A stretch of DNA of 64,000 nt from Gammaproteobacteria bacterium LSUCC0096. Its GTDB lineage: Bacteria > Pseudomonadota > Gammaproteobacteria > Pseudomonadales > Litorivicinaceae. Below the pieces are notes generated by a model. That model was not told the origin of the DNA. It saw nothing but the letters and a program-made list of their open reading frames with translations, and did no database searches. Positions within the stretch are counted from its first letter, which is position 1, and each line of letters starts with the position of its first letter. Of this stretch, positions 28,100 through 41,158 are shown piece after piece. Location of the stretch: NCBI GenBank assembly GCA_008087055.1, contig VIEA01000001.1, positions 546,414-610,413 of the forward strand. Direction: 5' to 3'. The translations under genes and the position numbers were made by a program.

Positions 28100-29209
28100 A
28101 TGCGTGTTGGATTTGTAGGATGGCGTGGAATGGTTGGTTCGGTTTTGATGGACCGGATGCGCGCTGATAACGACTTTGCCGGTATTGAGTCCGTCTTTTT
28201 CTCAACGTCACAGGTAGGTCAGGATGCTCCTTCTGAGGCGACTGAAAAAACGTTGCAAGATGCGATGTCGACGACTGCGCTCGCAAGTTGTGACGCGATC
28301 GTCACTTGTCAGGGCGGCGATTACACGAAAGCTGTTTATGGCCCATTACGTGAGTCTGGATGGACAGGCTATTGGATTGATGCAGCATCCGCGCTTCGCA
28401 TGGCATCGGATAGCGTAATCGTTTTAGATCCAGTCAATCGGGACGTTATTGATCAAGCACTTACTGATGGCCGAAAAGACTTCATCGGTGGTAACTGCAC
28501 AGTCAGCTTGATGCTCATGGCGGTTGGAAGCCTGATCCGTCAGGGGTGGGTCGAGTGGATGACCGCAATGACTTATCAAGCGGCCAGTGGAGCAGGCGCA
28601 AATAACATGCGCGAGCTGTTGTCTCAGATGGGTTTTCTCGAGTCCCAAGTGGCTTCCGAGCTTGCGACGCCATCTTCTGCAATTCTGGACATTGATCGTA
28701 AAGTGACCGATGCGCTTCGTGGTGATGGCATTCCTACGCAGTACTTTGGTTATCCACTAGCAGGGAGTCTTCTCCCATGGATCGATACCAAGCTCGAGAA
28801 TGGCCAGAGTCGTGAAGAGTGGAAAGCGATGGCTGAGTGCAACAAGATCCTTGGTCGTGAGTCGAATCCAATGCCGATTGATGGAACCTGTGTTCGTATT
28901 GGGGCAATGCGCTGTCACTCGCAGGCATTGACGATTAAGTTAACACGTGATGTTCCAATGGATGAGATCAATGACGTTCTTGCAAACGGGACTGATTGGA
29001 CTGATCTGATTCCGAATGAGCGTGAAGAATCGATGGCGATGCTTACACCGGCAGCCGTTACAGGAACTTTGCGAATTCCAGTAGGGCGTGTTCGTAAGAT
29101 GAATCTTGGACCTGAGTACCTTAATGCCTTCACAGTGGGTGATCAGTTACTTTGGGGTGCTGCTGAGCCATTGAAGCGGATGCTTTCCATTCTTAGGGAC
29201 AGTCAGTGA
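28100..29209 (+). CDS. asd: Aspartate-semialdehyde dehydrogenase
   Basis: A 369-residue enzyme reducing aspartyl phosphate to the semialdehyde for lysine, threonine and methionine. Three consecutive ATGs occur; the third has AAGGA at 6 bases and gives [20 protein letters not shown]. The catalytic Cys lies in [14 protein letters not shown], the NADP-binding GWRGMVG is N-terminal, and the substrate/His region is [18 protein letters not shown]. This is the gammaproteobacterial long type. It overlaps the Usg-like gene. Confidence 0.96.
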   Translation: MRVGFVGWRGMVGSVLMDRMRADNDFAGIESVFFSTSQVGQDAPSEATEKTLQDAMSTTALASCDAIVTCQGGDYTKAVYGPLRESGWTGYWIDAASALRMASDSVIVLDPVNRDVIDQALTDGRKDFIGGNCTVSLMLMAVGSLIRQGWVEWMTAMTYQAASGAGANNMRELLSQMGFLESQVASELATPSSAILDIDRKVTDALRGDGIPTQYFGYPLAGSLLPWIDTKLENGQSREEWKAMAECNKILGRESNPMPIDGTCVRIGAMRCHSQALTIKLTRDVPMDEINDVLANGTDWTDLIPNEREESMAMLTPAAVTGTLRIPVGRVRKMNLGPEYLNAFTVGDQLLWGAAEPLKRMLSILRDSQ

Positions 29210-30014
29210 TCGAACTTGTTATTACGGGCGCCGGGTCTGGCCTTTGTGACTCAATCCTTGAAGTCATCGATGGAGTCGAAGGGGATTACCGTCTTCGCCT
29301 TGTGGACTCAATGGAATCCGCTGGTGAGGCGCGCCGGTTTCAGGGTCGGACTATTGTTATTGAGCTCGAGAGTGAAGCGGATTTGTCGACAGCGAATGTC
29401 GTTTTTGATCTGAACCAAACCTACAGCGGTGATGCTGCTGTATTCGCGCCCAAGTTGTCTCTTTTCGTGATGCTAAAGCGTTTGTTGAGTGATATTGGTA
29501 CCAATTCCATCAGCACCATACATGGCGTGGTCCGAGAGCCCGCAGTAGAGCAGTACCAAGGCGTCGAAGCGCTTGCCGGTCAGGTGACGCAGTTATTTAA
29601 CGGTCGTGATCCGGAGCCTAAACCGTTTGGGGGTACGCTCGCATTTAATGCGCGCACGCTAGATGAAGCGGCTTTGGTCGAAGCGCTTCAGGGTTTAGAT
29701 GCACTGCATAACGCCGATATTTCACTTGAACGGTTACAATCAGATTCTTTTTATACCGTTCACGCGAGTCTATGGCTAAAGGCGGCTGACTCTAAAGCGA
29801 TTGATGCAATGATGGCCAAAGCAACTGATACATATGCAGCAGGCATCAGTATTTCACCGAATTCAGGTCGAGTCGATCATGATGCGGCGATGCGGGTATT
29901 TGCACGCAAAATATCGGACGATTGGGTTCATTTGATGGTGACTGCCGATCTTGAGAAAACAATATGGGCGCAGGAAGCGAAAAGTGTCTTGATTAACGAA
30001 CTAGGGATCGCATC

Positions 30015-30018
<4 letters not shown>
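29206..30018 (+). CDS. Shortened Usg/aspartate-semialdehyde dehydrogenase-like protein
   Basis: A 270-residue protein in the place of Usg (a second, non-catalytic Asd homologue in Pseudomonas and E. coli). Homology shows in the N-terminal [19 protein letters not shown], in [16 protein letters not shown], and in [35 protein letters not shown], which parallels the Usg segment ending KxFPxxIAFN. The nucleotide-binding glycine loop is degenerate, the catalytic NPGC cysteine block is missing, and it is about 65 residues shorter than Usg. The start is GTG overlapping the asd stop; fimV overlaps its stop. It is presumably non-enzymatic. Confidence 0.65.
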
Positions 30019-31770
<1,752 letters not shown>

Positions 31771-31787
<17 letters not shown>

Positions 31788-32619
31788 TTGTCTGTCTCGC
31801 CGAATTGCGATTTCCGTTGAGTATGATGGCTCAGGATATCGCGGTTGGCAGGCGCAAAAACATGACCCGCAAGTTGTGCAGACTGAAGTTGAAAAAGCAC
31901 TTTCTAAAATTGCTGATGAATCAGTTGCAGTAACGTGTTCCGGACGGACGGATTCTGGGGTTCATGCATGTTCACAAGTCTGTCACTTCGATACAACCGC
32001 TATTCGTGATCCTTACAACTGGGTCATGGGAGTGAATACGCAACTACCGAATGATATTTCTTTGTCTTGGGCGCAACAGGTTGATCCGAAGTTTCATGCG
32101 CGTTTCGGTGCATTATCGAGGCAGTATGTGTATCTGATTCAGGTCTCGTCATTTCGGAGCGCGCTCATGCGTAACTCGTTGACGTTTACTCACAAAAATC
32201 TTGATCCGCAATTAATGGCTGATGCTGGACAGTGTCTTGTTGGTACACATGACTTCAATGCCTATCGGTCTGCACAGTGTCAGGCAAAAACATCCGTGCG
32301 GACTCTCAGCCGTTTGAGTGTGCATTATCACGGTGGGCTAATCGCAGTTCACGTTGAAGCCAATGGATTTTTACAAAACATGGTGAGGAATATTGTCGGT
32401 GTACTATCAGCAATTGGTGCGCAAGAAGAGCCAGTGAGCTGGGCGAAACAAGTGCTGGACTCGAAAGATCGCACTGAGGGAGGTGTGACTGCGCCACCTC
32501 ATGGTTTGTATTTTCTTGGTCCAACATACGATGCTTCGTTTGACCTTCCAGAGACTGTCAGAATTCCGCAGATAGCCAGAGACATTTTGCGTACAGATCC
32601 GTTAGAGTGTGGAGCATGA
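31771..32619 (+). CDS. truA: tRNA pseudouridine(38-40) synthase
   Basis: A 282-residue enzyme that isomerises uridines in the tRNA anticodon arm. The catalytic Asp is in CSGRTDSGVHACSQVCHFDT. Other blocks are VEYDGSGYRGWQAQ, HARFGALSRQYVYLI and VHVEANGFLQNMVRNIVGVL. The ATG lies inside the fimV end, overlapping by 17 bases. The fimV-truA-trpF order is as in Pseudomonas. Confidence 0.96.
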
Positions 32620-33224
32620 CGCGAGTAAAGTTTTGTGGGTTCACCCAAGAAGATGATATAGCCCAAGCGGTCACTTTGGGTGTTGATGCCTTAGGCTTTG
32701 TGTTCTACGAACCGAGCTCTCGCTATGTGACGCCTGAACATGCGGCAAACTTAACGCGTTCGGTACCTGCCTTTGTGACTCGCGTGGGTTTGTTTGTCAA
32801 CGAACAAGCAGAGTCTATAAAGCGCATATTTGAGACCGCTCGACTGAATTTGATCCAATATCACGGTGATGAAACACCTGAATTTTGCGACACTTTGGGG
32901 CTACCTTATATCAAGGCGTTTCGTGTGCAGCAGGGGATGGATCTTCGAGCTGAAATGGATCGATATCCAAATGCGTCCGGATTTCTATTGGACGCATACG
33001 TGAAAGGGCAGCCAGGTGGAACTGGAGAGCGCTTCGATTGGGGTCTGATTCCTCAATCCGACGTACCAATCATACTCGCAGGTGGATTAACGCCTGATAA
33101 TGCGAAGGACGCGATTGAGCAAGTCGCACCCTGGGCTTTAGATGTCAGCGGTGGCATCGAAACCAAGCCAGGACGCAAGGATCCTGATAAAATGGCGCGT
33201 TTTATGAACGCGTGTCGCAACTAA
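32616..33224 (+). CDS. trpF: Phosphoribosylanthranilate isomerase
   Basis: A 202-residue TIM-barrel enzyme of tryptophan synthesis. Start MTRVKFCGFTQEDD carries the catalytic Cys; the catalytic Asp lies in GFLLDAYVKGQPGGTGERFDW, and the phosphate site is ILAGGLTPDNAKDAI plus ALDVSGGIETKPGRKD. The canonical KICG reads KFCG. The ATG overlaps the truA stop. It is a stand-alone trpF beside trpBA, as in Pseudomonas. Confidence 0.96.
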   Translation: MTRVKFCGFTQEDDIAQAVTLGVDALGFVFYEPSSRYVTPEHAANLTRSVPAFVTRVGLFVNEQAESIKRIFETARLNLIQYHGDETPEFCDTLGLPYIKAFRVQQGMDLRAEMDRYPNASGFLLDAYVKGQPGGTGERFDWGLIPQSDVPIILAGGLTPDNAKDAIEQVAPWALDVSGGIETKPGRKDPDKMARFMNACRN

Positions 33225-33236
33225 TCTGAGAGCACT

Positions 33237-34463
33237 ATGGCACTGACAGAACACGAATTACGATCACTGGACTATGAACCTGATGCCGGCGGGCATTTCG
33301 GTGATTACGGTGGGCGCTATGTTTCTGAAACATTAATGGCAGCTTTAAGTGAGCTTGATCAGAATTACCAGAAACTAAAAAATGATCCCGATTTCCAGCG
33401 AGAGTTCGATGCGGATTTGGCCTCTTTCGTTGGGCGTCCATCCCCTTTGTACCATGCGGATCGTTGGTCGAAAGCGATCGGCGGGGCACAGATTTACTTC
33501 AAGCGAGAAGATCTCAACCATACTGGAGCGCACAAAGTTAACAACACGATTGGTCAAGCGCTCTTAGCCAAGTATTCAGGAAAGCCTCGTGTCATTGCTG
33601 AAACTGGAGCTGGTCAGCATGGTGTTGCATCAGCGACCGTGGCCGCTCGCCTTGGTCTTGAGTGTGTTGTTTATATGGGTGCCGATGACGTAGAGCGGCA
33701 GTCTCCAAATGTGTATCGCATGAAGTTACTGGGCGCAAAAGTAGTTCCAGTGGAATCGGGTTCGCGGACTTTGAAGGATGCACTCAATGAAGCGATGCGT
33801 GATTGGGTAACGAATGTCGATGACACATTTTATATCATTGGTACTGTCGCGGGCCCAGCGCCGTATCCGCAATTAGTGCGTGATTTTAATGCCGTGGTCG
33901 GGCGTGAGCTAAAATGGCAATCTAAAGAATTATTTGGCAAGTATCCAGATGCCTTAGTGGCATGTGTTGGAGGTGGCTCGAACGCGATCGGTATGTTTTA
34001 TCCATTCTTAAGAGACACGGAAGTCGCCGTCTATGGCGTTGAAGCCGCAGGTCGAGGTCTCTCGACGAATGAGCATGCAGCGCCTTTATGCTCAGGGCGT
34101 CCAGGTGTATTGCATGGAGCAAAAACGTATTTGATGGATAACAGCGATGGTCAAATTGCCCATACACATTCTGTGTCGGCAGGACTCGATTATCCTGGCG
34201 TTGGTCCAGAGCATGCGTATTTGAAAGATATCGGTCGCGCTAATTATGTGGGTGCCACTGATGAAGAAGCTTTGGCTGCGTTTCATGAGGTCTCGCAAGT
34301 TGAGGGCATCATTCCTGCACTCGAAACGGCTCACGCGTTGGCGTATACAAAGAAACTCGCGGCGACGATGCGTCCAGATCAGACCGTGGTCTGTAATATG
34401 TCGGGGCGTGGCGATAAAGACATCTTTACGGTCGCTAAAATGGAAGGAATCTCGCTGACATGA
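33237..34463 (+). CDS. trpB: Tryptophan synthase beta subunit
   Basis: A 408-residue PLP enzyme condensing indole with serine. The PLP lysine is in [23 protein letters not shown], the Glu of [11 protein letters not shown] is the acid-base residue, and the phosphate loop is [12 protein letters not shown]. The C-terminal [14 protein letters not shown] is complete. It overlaps trpA through ATGA, which would couple translation of the two subunits. Confidence 0.97.
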   Translation: MALTEHELRSLDYEPDAGGHFGDYGGRYVSETLMAALSELDQNYQKLKNDPDFQREFDADLASFVGRPSPLYHADRWSKAIGGAQIYFKREDLNHTGAHKVNNTIGQALLAKYSGKPRVIAETGAGQHGVASATVAARLGLECVVYMGADDVERQSPNVYRMKLLGAKVVPVESGSRTLKDALNEAMRDWVTNVDDTFYIIGTVAGPAPYPQLVRDFNAVVGRELKWQSKELFGKYPDALVACVGGGSNAIGMFYPFLRDTEVAVYGVEAAGRGLSTNEHAAPLCSGRPGVLHGAKTYLMDNSDGQIAHTHSVSAGLDYPGVGPEHAYLKDIGRANYVGATDEEALAAFHEVSQVEGIIPALETAHALAYTKKLAATMRPDQTVVCNMSGRGDKDIFTVAKMEGISLT

Positions 34464-35275
34464 GCAGTAACCGTATTCAACAGCGCATGGACCAATTAAA
34501 AGCGTCTGGCCGCAAAGCGCTTATTCCATACATCGTTGCTGGTGATCCAGCGCCCGACGTTACTGTGCCTGCAATGCATGCGATGGTTGAGGCTGGAGCC
34601 GACATCATTGAACTTGGCATGCCATTTTCAGACCCTTTTGCTGATGGCCCCGTGAATCAGCGAGGTGCCGAGCGTGCGATCGCCAGTGGCATGACGCTTC
34701 GTGGTGTTTTGGATGCCGTTTCTGAGTTTCGAGAAACAGATCAAGATACTCCAGTTGTTTTGATGGGTTATCTCAATCCATTGATCGCTATGGGTGAAGT
34801 TGCATTTTGTGATGGATGCCAAGCGTCCGGTGTTGATGGACTCCTGATTGTGGATATGCCACCTGAAGAGGAAGGTTCACTGGTTCAGGCCGCGAAATCT
34901 CGCGGATTGGATTTGATTTATCTAGCAGCGCCAACAACCACAGATGCGCGTTTAGCAATAATCGGCCAAGCAACCTCTGGATATCTCTATTACGTTTCAC
35001 TGAAAGGTATTACAGGCTCATCCAAGCTCGATACAACTGAGGTATCGAAGCGAATCGAACATATGCGTCAACACATCTCTGTGCCGATTTGTGTCGGTTT
35101 TGGGATTCGCACTGCGGAAGATGCCGCTGCGATTTCTTCGACAGCTGATGGAAGTATCGTGGGATCTGTGCTTGTGAGTCAGGTTGAGGCGTTGGTGAAT
35201 GAACCAACTAAGATTCCAGAAGCCCTACAATCAATTTTGAAGCCAATGCGTGATGCAATGGATGCAAACGCTTAG
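34460..35275 (+). CDS. trpA: Tryptophan synthase alpha subunit
   Basis: A 271-residue TIM barrel that releases indole from indole-3-glycerol phosphate for channelling to TrpB. The catalytic Glu is in [19 protein letters not shown], the catalytic Asp in [12 protein letters not shown], and the phosphate-binding [10 protein letters not shown] and SIVGSVLV are present. accD follows after 15 bases. Confidence 0.97.
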   Translation: MSSNRIQQRMDQLKASGRKALIPYIVAGDPAPDVTVPAMHAMVEAGADIIELGMPFSDPFADGPVNQRGAERAIASGMTLRGVLDAVSEFRETDQDTPVVLMGYLNPLIAMGEVAFCDGCQASGVDGLLIVDMPPEEEGSLVQAAKSRGLDLIYLAAPTTTDARLAIIGQATSGYLYYVSLKGITGSSKLDTTEVSKRIEHMRQHISVPICVGFGIRTAEDAAAISSTADGSIVGSVLVSQVEALVNEPTKIPEALQSILKPMRDAMDANA

Positions 35276-35290
35276 TCGCAGGGAGAATGC

Positions 35291-36145
35291 ATGAGTAATT
35301 GGCTCGATAAAATCGTACCAACCGTTGTTCGTTCAAAAGCAGTCGAACGGAAAGCGAGCGTTCCTGACGGACTCTGGTCAAAGTGCAGTGCGTGTGAAGC
35401 GGTGCTATACCAACCAGAATTCGAGCGTAATCAGAGTGTCTGTCCGAAGTGTGGACATCATGGTCGACTGGGTGCGCGAGCGCGCCTTCAAGGATTCCTT
35501 GATGAAGGTTCTCAAGTAGAACTATTTAAGGACTTGGTCGCCGATGATCGCCTGAAGTTCAGAGATCAAAAAAAATATAAAGACCGCCTTGCTCAGGCCC
35601 AAAAAGCCACCGGCGAGAATGATGCATTAATTGCGATGGAAGGTACTCTCAAGTCCAAACCTCTTGTAGCTGTTGCTTTTGAGTTTGGATTTATGGGTGG
35701 TTCGATGGGTACGGTCGTCGGTGAAAAATTTGTTCGGGCCGCTGAACTTTGCCTGGAGAAACGAATTCCACTTGTCTGTTTTTCTGCCTCTGGCGGTGCA
35801 CGTATGCAAGAGGCTTTATTGTCATTGATGCAAATGGCGCGGACGTCTGCTGTCCTTGAAAAAATGCGTGAGCAGGGTATTCCTTACATTTCTGTATTAA
35901 CAGATCCTGTGTTTGGTGGTGTCTCGGCTTCATTTGCAATGCTTGGTGATTTGAATATTGCGGAACCTAAGGCCCTAGTCGGCTTTGCGGGCCCTCGAGT
36001 GATCGAGCAGACTGTTCGTGAAACGTTGCCAGAAGGTTTTCAACGGGCTGAATTTCTTTTAGAGCATGGCACAGTGGACATGATCGTCCCGCGTCCGGAG
36101 ATGCGTGACACTATCGCTCGTGTGTTATCTCGTTTGAGCCATTGA
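35291..36145 (+). CDS. accD: Acetyl-CoA carboxylase carboxyltransferase beta subunit
   Basis: A 284-residue subunit that, with AccA, transfers CO2 from biotin to acetyl-CoA for fatty-acid synthesis. The N-terminal zinc ribbon is C-x2-C (KCSACEAV) and C-x2-C (VCPKCGHHG). The crotonase-fold core has [30 protein letters not shown] and [17 protein letters not shown]. The length is slightly short but complete. The adjacency to folC is widespread in gammaproteobacteria. Confidence 0.96.
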   Translation: MSNWLDKIVPTVVRSKAVERKASVPDGLWSKCSACEAVLYQPEFERNQSVCPKCGHHGRLGARARLQGFLDEGSQVELFKDLVADDRLKFRDQKKYKDRLAQAQKATGENDALIAMEGTLKSKPLVAVAFEFGFMGGSMGTVVGEKFVRAAELCLEKRIPLVCFSASGGARMQEALLSLMQMARTSAVLEKMREQGIPYISVLTDPVFGGVSASFAMLGDLNIAEPKALVGFAGPRVIEQTVRETLPEGFQRAEFLLEHGTVDMIVPRPEMRDTIARVLSRLSH

Positions 36146-37371
36146 GAACGCTATCTGACTGGGAGCGTCATCTCGAGACGCTCTCGCCTCCCTCTCATAT
36201 TGAATTAGGCCTTGAGCGTGTTGGAGCGGTATGGTCGCGCCTTAAGCGTTCTGGTCCATTGCAAGTTGTGACTGTCGCTGGCACGAATGGTAAAGGCTCA
36301 ACCGTCGAGGTTGCAGGTATTATTGCAGATCATGCGGGGCTCTCTTATGGGCAATACACCTCTCCGCACATCCACCGCATTCATGAGCGGATACGCATCA
36401 ATGGTCAAATAGTCTCGGATGATCAGCTGATTCGAGCGTTTGAAACAGTCGAGTCTGCTCAGTCAGGTATTTTTTTAACGTACTTTGAGTTCTTGACGTT
36501 AGCGTGTTTTGTTCTTTTTGATGAAGCACAGTTGGATCTGTGGATTTTAGAAATTGGTCTAGGAGGCCGCCTTGATGCGGTCAATATCATTGACCCTGAT
36601 GTATCAGTGATCACCTCGATTGGTCTTGATCACCAGGCGTATTTGGGAGATTCGATAGAGGCTATCGCATCCGAAAAAGCGGGTGTGATGCGGAAAGACG
36701 TTCAAACGTTTTCTGCCGCATCAAATGTCCGAGAGACCTTAAATACAGAAGCTGCTCGTTACAGCGCCACCTTGTCTTGGCTTGATCAGGCGTTCGATGG
36801 TTGCACACTTAATTTGCCGATAGCTGGATTGCAACTCGATCTATCGGATGGACATTTGCCAAATAATTCAGTCGCATTAGCTTGTCTTGCGATGGATGCA
36901 CTTGGACACATCAAGTCGCGCTCAATTGAAGCCGGGTTAAATCAAGCAGTGGTCACAGGGCGGATGTCGCGTCACGTGCTTGGCGGGCGACAATTCATAC
37001 TCGATGTTGGTCATAATGCCTTAGCATGCGAATTTGTGACCCAGTCACTTCATGCGGTAATTCCACGCCCACAACGTGTTGTCATATTTGGCGCTTTAGC
37101 TGACAAAGATGTCGATGCGATGCTACCAATCTTGAAAGCCTATGCTGACCGTATTGTATTGGTGGGAATTGATGGTGCTCGTGGTCGGTCTATTGATGGA
37201 TTGAATGCCTCTTGGCTGTCTCTTTTTGAACAGACGTGTTGGCGTAGTTTTGCTACACTTGGCGATGCGATGAGGGAGCTTCCTTCTGAACTGAATTTAG
37301 ATGATCAGATACTGGTCATAGGATCCTTTGTATTAGTGGCAGACGCACTTAGGCATGACCTCTTCAACTGA
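36142..37371 (+). CDS. folC: Bifunctional dihydrofolate/folylpolyglutamate synthase
   Basis: A 409-residue Mur-ligase-like enzyme that joins dihydropteroate to glutamate and lengthens the glutamate tail. The P-loop is [44 protein letters not shown] and the carbamylated-Lys/His region ASEKAGVMR match the family. The C-terminal domain has [13 protein letters not shown]. The start is TTG overlapping the accD stop (TTGA). Confidence 0.94.
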   Translation: MRTLSDWERHLETLSPPSHIELGLERVGAVWSRLKRSGPLQVVTVAGTNGKGSTVEVAGIIADHAGLSYGQYTSPHIHRIHERIRINGQIVSDDQLIRAFETVESAQSGIFLTYFEFLTLACFVLFDEAQLDLWILEIGLGGRLDAVNIIDPDVSVITSIGLDHQAYLGDSIEAIASEKAGVMRKDVQTFSAASNVRETLNTEAARYSATLSWLDQAFDGCTLNLPIAGLQLDLSDGHLPNNSVALACLAMDALGHIKSRSIEAGLNQAVVTGRMSRHVLGGRQFILDVGHNALACEFVTQSLHAVIPRPQRVVIFGALADKDVDAMLPILKAYADRIVLVGIDGARGRSIDGLNASWLSLFEQTCWRSFATLGDAMRELPSELNLDDQILVIGSFVLVADALRHDLFN

Positions 37372-37891
37372 ACAAGCGCAAACAAATCCGACCTCTCATC
37401 GGCGCAAGCATCAATGGATTGGTGCGGCAACTTTAGTGGCTTTGGCAGCACTTGTTTTACCTTGGCTTTTAACACCGCGTTTTGAATCAATTCGAGAACA
37501 AGGGCCTCAACTTGCCCGTTTGCCTGACCCTCCAGCAATGGCATCTGAACCGGTCGTTCCTCCTGTGATCGACCAAGATGCACTGAATGCGAGTCGCGAT
37601 AAACTCGATGCGTTGATGGGTGCTCCTATTGGTGATGAGTCTCAGGCGAGTTTTATTCTTCAAGTCGGCGCATTTAAAAATCGAGAGAATGCTCAAGCCC
37701 TTCAGACAAAGCTTGAAGCTCTCGACGTAGGCAGAGTGTATTTGCGCACCGAAGAGTCACTGACTCGGGTGTATGTCGGACCTCTTCTTGATCGAGCGAC
37801 TGCGGAATCAGCCTCAAGTAGGATTCAAACTAAACTCTCATTGAAGGCACAAATAAAACAGTATGATGTGCGTGAGCACGGGCAAACATGA
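37355..37891 (+). CDS. SPOR-domain protein, DedD-like
   Basis: A 178-residue inner-membrane protein. A basic N-terminus (SHRRKHQW) precedes one transmembrane helix (IGAATLVALAALVLPWLL), a Pro-rich linker and a C-terminal SPOR domain (FILQVGAFKNRENAQALQTKLEALDVGRVYLRTEE...TRVYVGPLLDRATAESA). SPOR domains bind denuded septal peptidoglycan, and DedD has a role in cell constriction. The folC-dedD-cvpA-purF order is classic, so DedD is the likely name. The start overlaps folC by 17 bases. Confidence 0.88.
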   Translation: MTSSTEQAQTNPTSHRRKHQWIGAATLVALAALVLPWLLTPRFESIREQGPQLARLPDPPAMASEPVVPPVIDQDALNASRDKLDALMGAPIGDESQASFILQVGAFKNRENAQALQTKLEALDVGRVYLRTEESLTRVYVGPLLDRATAESASSRIQTKLSLKAQIKQYDVREHGQT

Positions 37892-38406
37892 CCGAACAGC
37901 TTGATTCGGGCTTCGGCTTAGCACCATTTGACTGGGCTATCATTGCTGTTCTCGCGATTTCGACACTGATGAGTTTGCGTCGCGGTTTTCTCAAAGAAGC
38001 ATTAAGTCTCGGTACATGGATTGCTGCCTTTGTCGTTGCGCGTCAGTTTCATGGGCCGATGGACCAACTGCTTGAGACCCAAATTGTTGATTCTTTGATG
38101 CGCTCGATTGCAGCTTTTGCCGCTTTATTTATTGGGACCTTGTTGGTTGGAGCTGCGCTTGGGTTTTTGCTCGGTGCTCTCATCAATGCGACGGGTTTGT
38201 CATCGACAGACCGTGTGTTAGGCATGGTTTTTGGGTTTGCGCGCGGTGCGCTGATTGTCACGGTGGTGATTGGATTATTAAATCTAACCCCATTGGTGAA
38301 TGACAGTTGGTACACTAACGCTTCACTTGTGCCCCATTTTGAGACAGTCGCTCAATGGGCTTTGGAACAACTGTCAGCCTCTGGCTTCAAACCGTCAATT
38401 AGCTGA
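37888..38406 (+). CDS. cvpA: CvpA family membrane protein
   Basis: A 172-residue protein with four predicted membrane helices. The family opening [38 protein letters not shown] and the later [21 protein letters not shown] are present. CvpA was found as a gene needed for colicin V production and is linked to envelope stress tolerance; its exact activity is unsettled. It lies directly upstream of purF as in most gammaproteobacteria. Confidence 0.92.
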   Translation: MTEQLDSGFGLAPFDWAIIAVLAISTLMSLRRGFLKEALSLGTWIAAFVVARQFHGPMDQLLETQIVDSLMRSIAAFAALFIGTLLVGAALGFLLGALINATGLSSTDRVLGMVFGFARGALIVTVVIGLLNLTPLVNDSWYTNASLVPHFETVAQWALEQLSASGFKPSIS

Positions 38407-38423
38407 CGAGAAGGATTTCGATC

Positions 38424-39941
38424 ATGTGTGGAGTGGTTGGTATATTCGGTCGCGGTAACGTCAATCAGGCGTTATTCGATGCACTCACAGTACTGCAGCA
38501 CCGAGGCCAAGATGCAGCTGGCATGGTGACGTCAGCTAACGGTAAGTTCCATCTCCGTAAGGATAACGGTCTGGTGCGTGACGTCTTCAGGATGCGCCAT
38601 ATGCAATACCTAATCGGTAATATGGGTATTGGTCATGTTCGCTATCCGACAGCCGGAACAAGTTCATCAGCTGAAGCGCAGCCTTTTTACGTGAATAGTC
38701 CCTATGGAATCAGCTTGGCGCATAACGGCAATCTGACCAACACATCTGATCTGATGAAAGAGCTGTACGAAGATGATATGCGTCATATCAACACGGACAG
38801 CGATTCAGAAGTATTGCTGAACATTTTTGCGCACGAACTGGAAGCGCGTGGGAATTTTAGGCCGACACCGGATGATTTTTTTGCTGCGGTTGAAGGTGTG
38901 CACCGTCGCTGCCGCGGTGCCTATGGCGTGGTCGCATTGATCAATGGTCATGGAATTCTCGGATTCCGCGATCCTTACGGAATTCGCCCAATTTGTATTG
39001 GACAGCGGAAGACCGAGCAAGGCGTCGAATATATGATTTCAAGTGAATCTGTTGCTTTGGATTGTGCAGGTTTTGTATTGATTGATGATCTCGCACCGGG
39101 TGAGGCCGCATTCATCGATAGCGAGGGGCATCTGCATCGTAAGCTCTGTGCGGGCAAACGGGAATCCCATCCTTGTCTCTTCGAATACGTCTATCTCTCG
39201 CGCCCTGACTCAGTCATTGACGGCGTGTCTGTGTATCAAGCGCGGATCAATATGGGCCGGAAGCTTGCCAATAAGATTTTGCAGGAAATGCCCAATCACG
39301 ATATTGATGTGGTGATTCCAATACCCGATACGAGCCGTACCAGTGCACTGGAAGTCGCGCAGAAATTGGGCGTGTTGTTCCGAGAAGGGTTCATTAAAAA
39401 TCGGTATATCGGTCGCACATTTATCATGCCTGGTCAGACAGAACGCCAAAAATCTGTGCGGCAGAAACTGAACCCAGTCGTTCAAGAGTTTAAAGGCCGG
39501 AACGTATTGCTTGTGGATGACTCAATTGTTCGTGGAACAACCTGTCATCAGATCGTTGATATGGCTCGAGATGCTGGAGCGAAGAAAGTCTACTTTGCAT
39601 CAGCTGCCCCTGCCGTTGTTTCTCCAAACGTCTACGGAATCGATATGCCAGCAGCCAGTGAGTTGATTGCGCATGGTCGCAGTGCACAAGAGATCAATCA
39701 GCTGATTGGCGCTGATGGTTTGATTTATCAGGATCTTGATGATCTCGTCGATGCGGTTCGGGAATTGAATCCAAGCCTGAAATCATTCGAGGATTCGGTT
39801 TTTTCAGCATGCTATATCACCAAAGAAGTGGATGATGCTTACCTTGAAGCGCTTGCCAAAAAGCGGAGTGATGGAGCGAAGCAAGAGGCACAGGCTGACT
39901 CTGAAGATGCCTGCCTTGATCTACGGGCAGATGCCTCGTGA
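38424..39941 (+). CDS. purF: Amidophosphoribosyltransferase
   Basis: A 505-residue enzyme making phosphoribosylamine from PRPP and glutamine, the first step of purine synthesis. The N-terminal Ntn glutaminase starts MCGVVGIFG, where Cys becomes the nucleophile after Met removal. PRPP is bound by [19 protein letters not shown] in the phosphoribosyltransferase domain. AGAAGGA precedes the ATG. guaB and guaA of the same pathway lie further right. Confidence 0.97.
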   Translation: MCGVVGIFGRGNVNQALFDALTVLQHRGQDAAGMVTSANGKFHLRKDNGLVRDVFRMRHMQYLIGNMGIGHVRYPTAGTSSSAEAQPFYVNSPYGISLAHNGNLTNTSDLMKELYEDDMRHINTDSDSEVLLNIFAHELEARGNFRPTPDDFFAAVEGVHRRCRGAYGVVALINGHGILGFRDPYGIRPICIGQRKTEQGVEYMISSESVALDCAGFVLIDDLAPGEAAFIDSEGHLHRKLCAGKRESHPCLFEYVYLSRPDSVIDGVSVYQARINMGRKLANKILQEMPNHDIDVVIPIPDTSRTSALEVAQKLGVLFREGFIKNRYIGRTFIMPGQTERQKSVRQKLNPVVQEFKGRNVLLVDDSIVRGTTCHQIVDMARDAGAKKVYFASAAPAVVSPNVYGIDMPAASELIAHGRSAQEINQLIGADGLIYQDLDDLVDAVRELNPSLKSFEDSVFSACYITKEVDDAYLEALAKKRSDGAKQEAQADSEDACLDLRADAS

Positions 39942-41152
39942 TGGATCGAGACAAACGGCTGAAAGCCATCAGTTTGGGACTTTCCGAAGAGACTCAGGCA
40001 ATTCGTGTAGGGCCGGACCGTACGCCTGAACGGGAACATTCGGAAGCAATCTTTACGACTTCGAGCTTTGTATTTCCTGATGCGGCGACCATGGCTGACG
40101 CATTCGTAAATAATTCAGGTCTTTCCATATATGCGCGTGTTGACAACCCAACAGTCGATGGATTTTGCAAACGTTTAGCTGTTCTTGAGGGTGCCGAAGC
40201 TTGTGAAGCGACTGCGACAGGGATGGGTGCCGTGCTATCGACTTTGATGGCGCACTGTCAGTCTGGTGATCGTGTGTTGATGTCGACAGGAGTATTCGGT
40301 GCGACTCTCAACTTGGTCAAAAATTACTTTATAAAATATGGTATCGAGCTTGAATTGGTCTCTCCTACAGATCTCCGAGCTTGGGAAGAAGCATTATCGA
40401 AGCCTGCCAAATTGGCTTATTGTGAGACGCCCTCAAATCCAACCATCGAGCTCGTAGATATCCAGGGTTTGTCAGCGTTGTGTCGTGCCAAGCACTGTTT
40501 GTTAGTCGTCGATAATTGTTTCATGACGCCTGTTCTTCAAAAGCCATTGGCGTTGGGCGCCGATTTAGTGATTCATTCTGCGACTAAATATTTGGATGGA
40601 CAGGGTCGCGCGATGGGCGGTGCTGTGCTTGGTCGGCGAGACTTGGTAGAGCCCGTGACTTCATTCATTCGCTCAGGCGGTGTGACGATGAGCCCGTTTA
40701 ATGCATGGATATTCCTCAAAGGGTTAGAAACTTTGAGTGTTCGTATGAAAGCGCACAGTGAAAATGCACTTGCCGTGGCGCAATGGCTTGAGAAGCAGCC
40801 TCAAGTAGAGCGCGTGAATTATGTCGGACTTGAATCACACCCTCAGTACGTGCTCGCGCAGCGACAGGCTAAAGCGGGCGGCGGCGTATTGAGTTTTACC
40901 CTCAAGAATGGCTCGCGCGAGGATGCATGGTCATTCTTAAATGCGACATGTTTGATGTCGTTGACTGCAAACTTGGGCGATGTGAAGACGACAGTTTGTC
41001 ATCCCGCGACGAGTACGCATGGAAGAATTGATGAGTCCGATCGCCAGTTGATGGGAATCTCTGAGAACATGATTCGCATTGCGGTTGGTCTTGAATCTGT
41101 TGATGATTTGATCCAAGACTGTGAGCGCGGTTTTTCCGCACTCACAGGTTAG
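39941..41152 (+). CDS. metZ: O-succinylhomoserine sulfhydrylase
   Basis: A 403-residue PLP enzyme of the Cys/Met metabolism family that makes homocysteine directly from O-succinylhomoserine and sulfide. The PLP lysine is in DLVIHSATKYLDGQGRAMGGAVLG; other blocks are TTSSFVFPDAATMADAF and SLGxxKT-like ANLGDVKTTVCHPATSTH. The purF-metZ adjacency as in Pseudomonas supports MetZ over MetB. The start is the ATG overlapping the purF stop; a GTG one codon earlier is possible. Confidence 0.93.
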   Translation: MDRDKRLKAISLGLSEETQAIRVGPDRTPEREHSEAIFTTSSFVFPDAATMADAFVNNSGLSIYARVDNPTVDGFCKRLAVLEGAEACEATATGMGAVLSTLMAHCQSGDRVLMSTGVFGATLNLVKNYFIKYGIELELVSPTDLRAWEEALSKPAKLAYCETPSNPTIELVDIQGLSALCRAKHCLLVVDNCFMTPVLQKPLALGADLVIHSATKYLDGQGRAMGGAVLGRRDLVEPVTSFIRSGGVTMSPFNAWIFLKGLETLSVRMKAHSENALAVAQWLEKQPQVERVNYVGLESHPQYVLAQRQAKAGGGVLSFTLKNGSREDAWSFLNATCLMSLTANLGDVKTTVCHPATSTHGRIDESDRQLMGISENMIRIAVGLESVDDLIQDCERGFSALTG

Positions 41153-41158
41153 AACTGA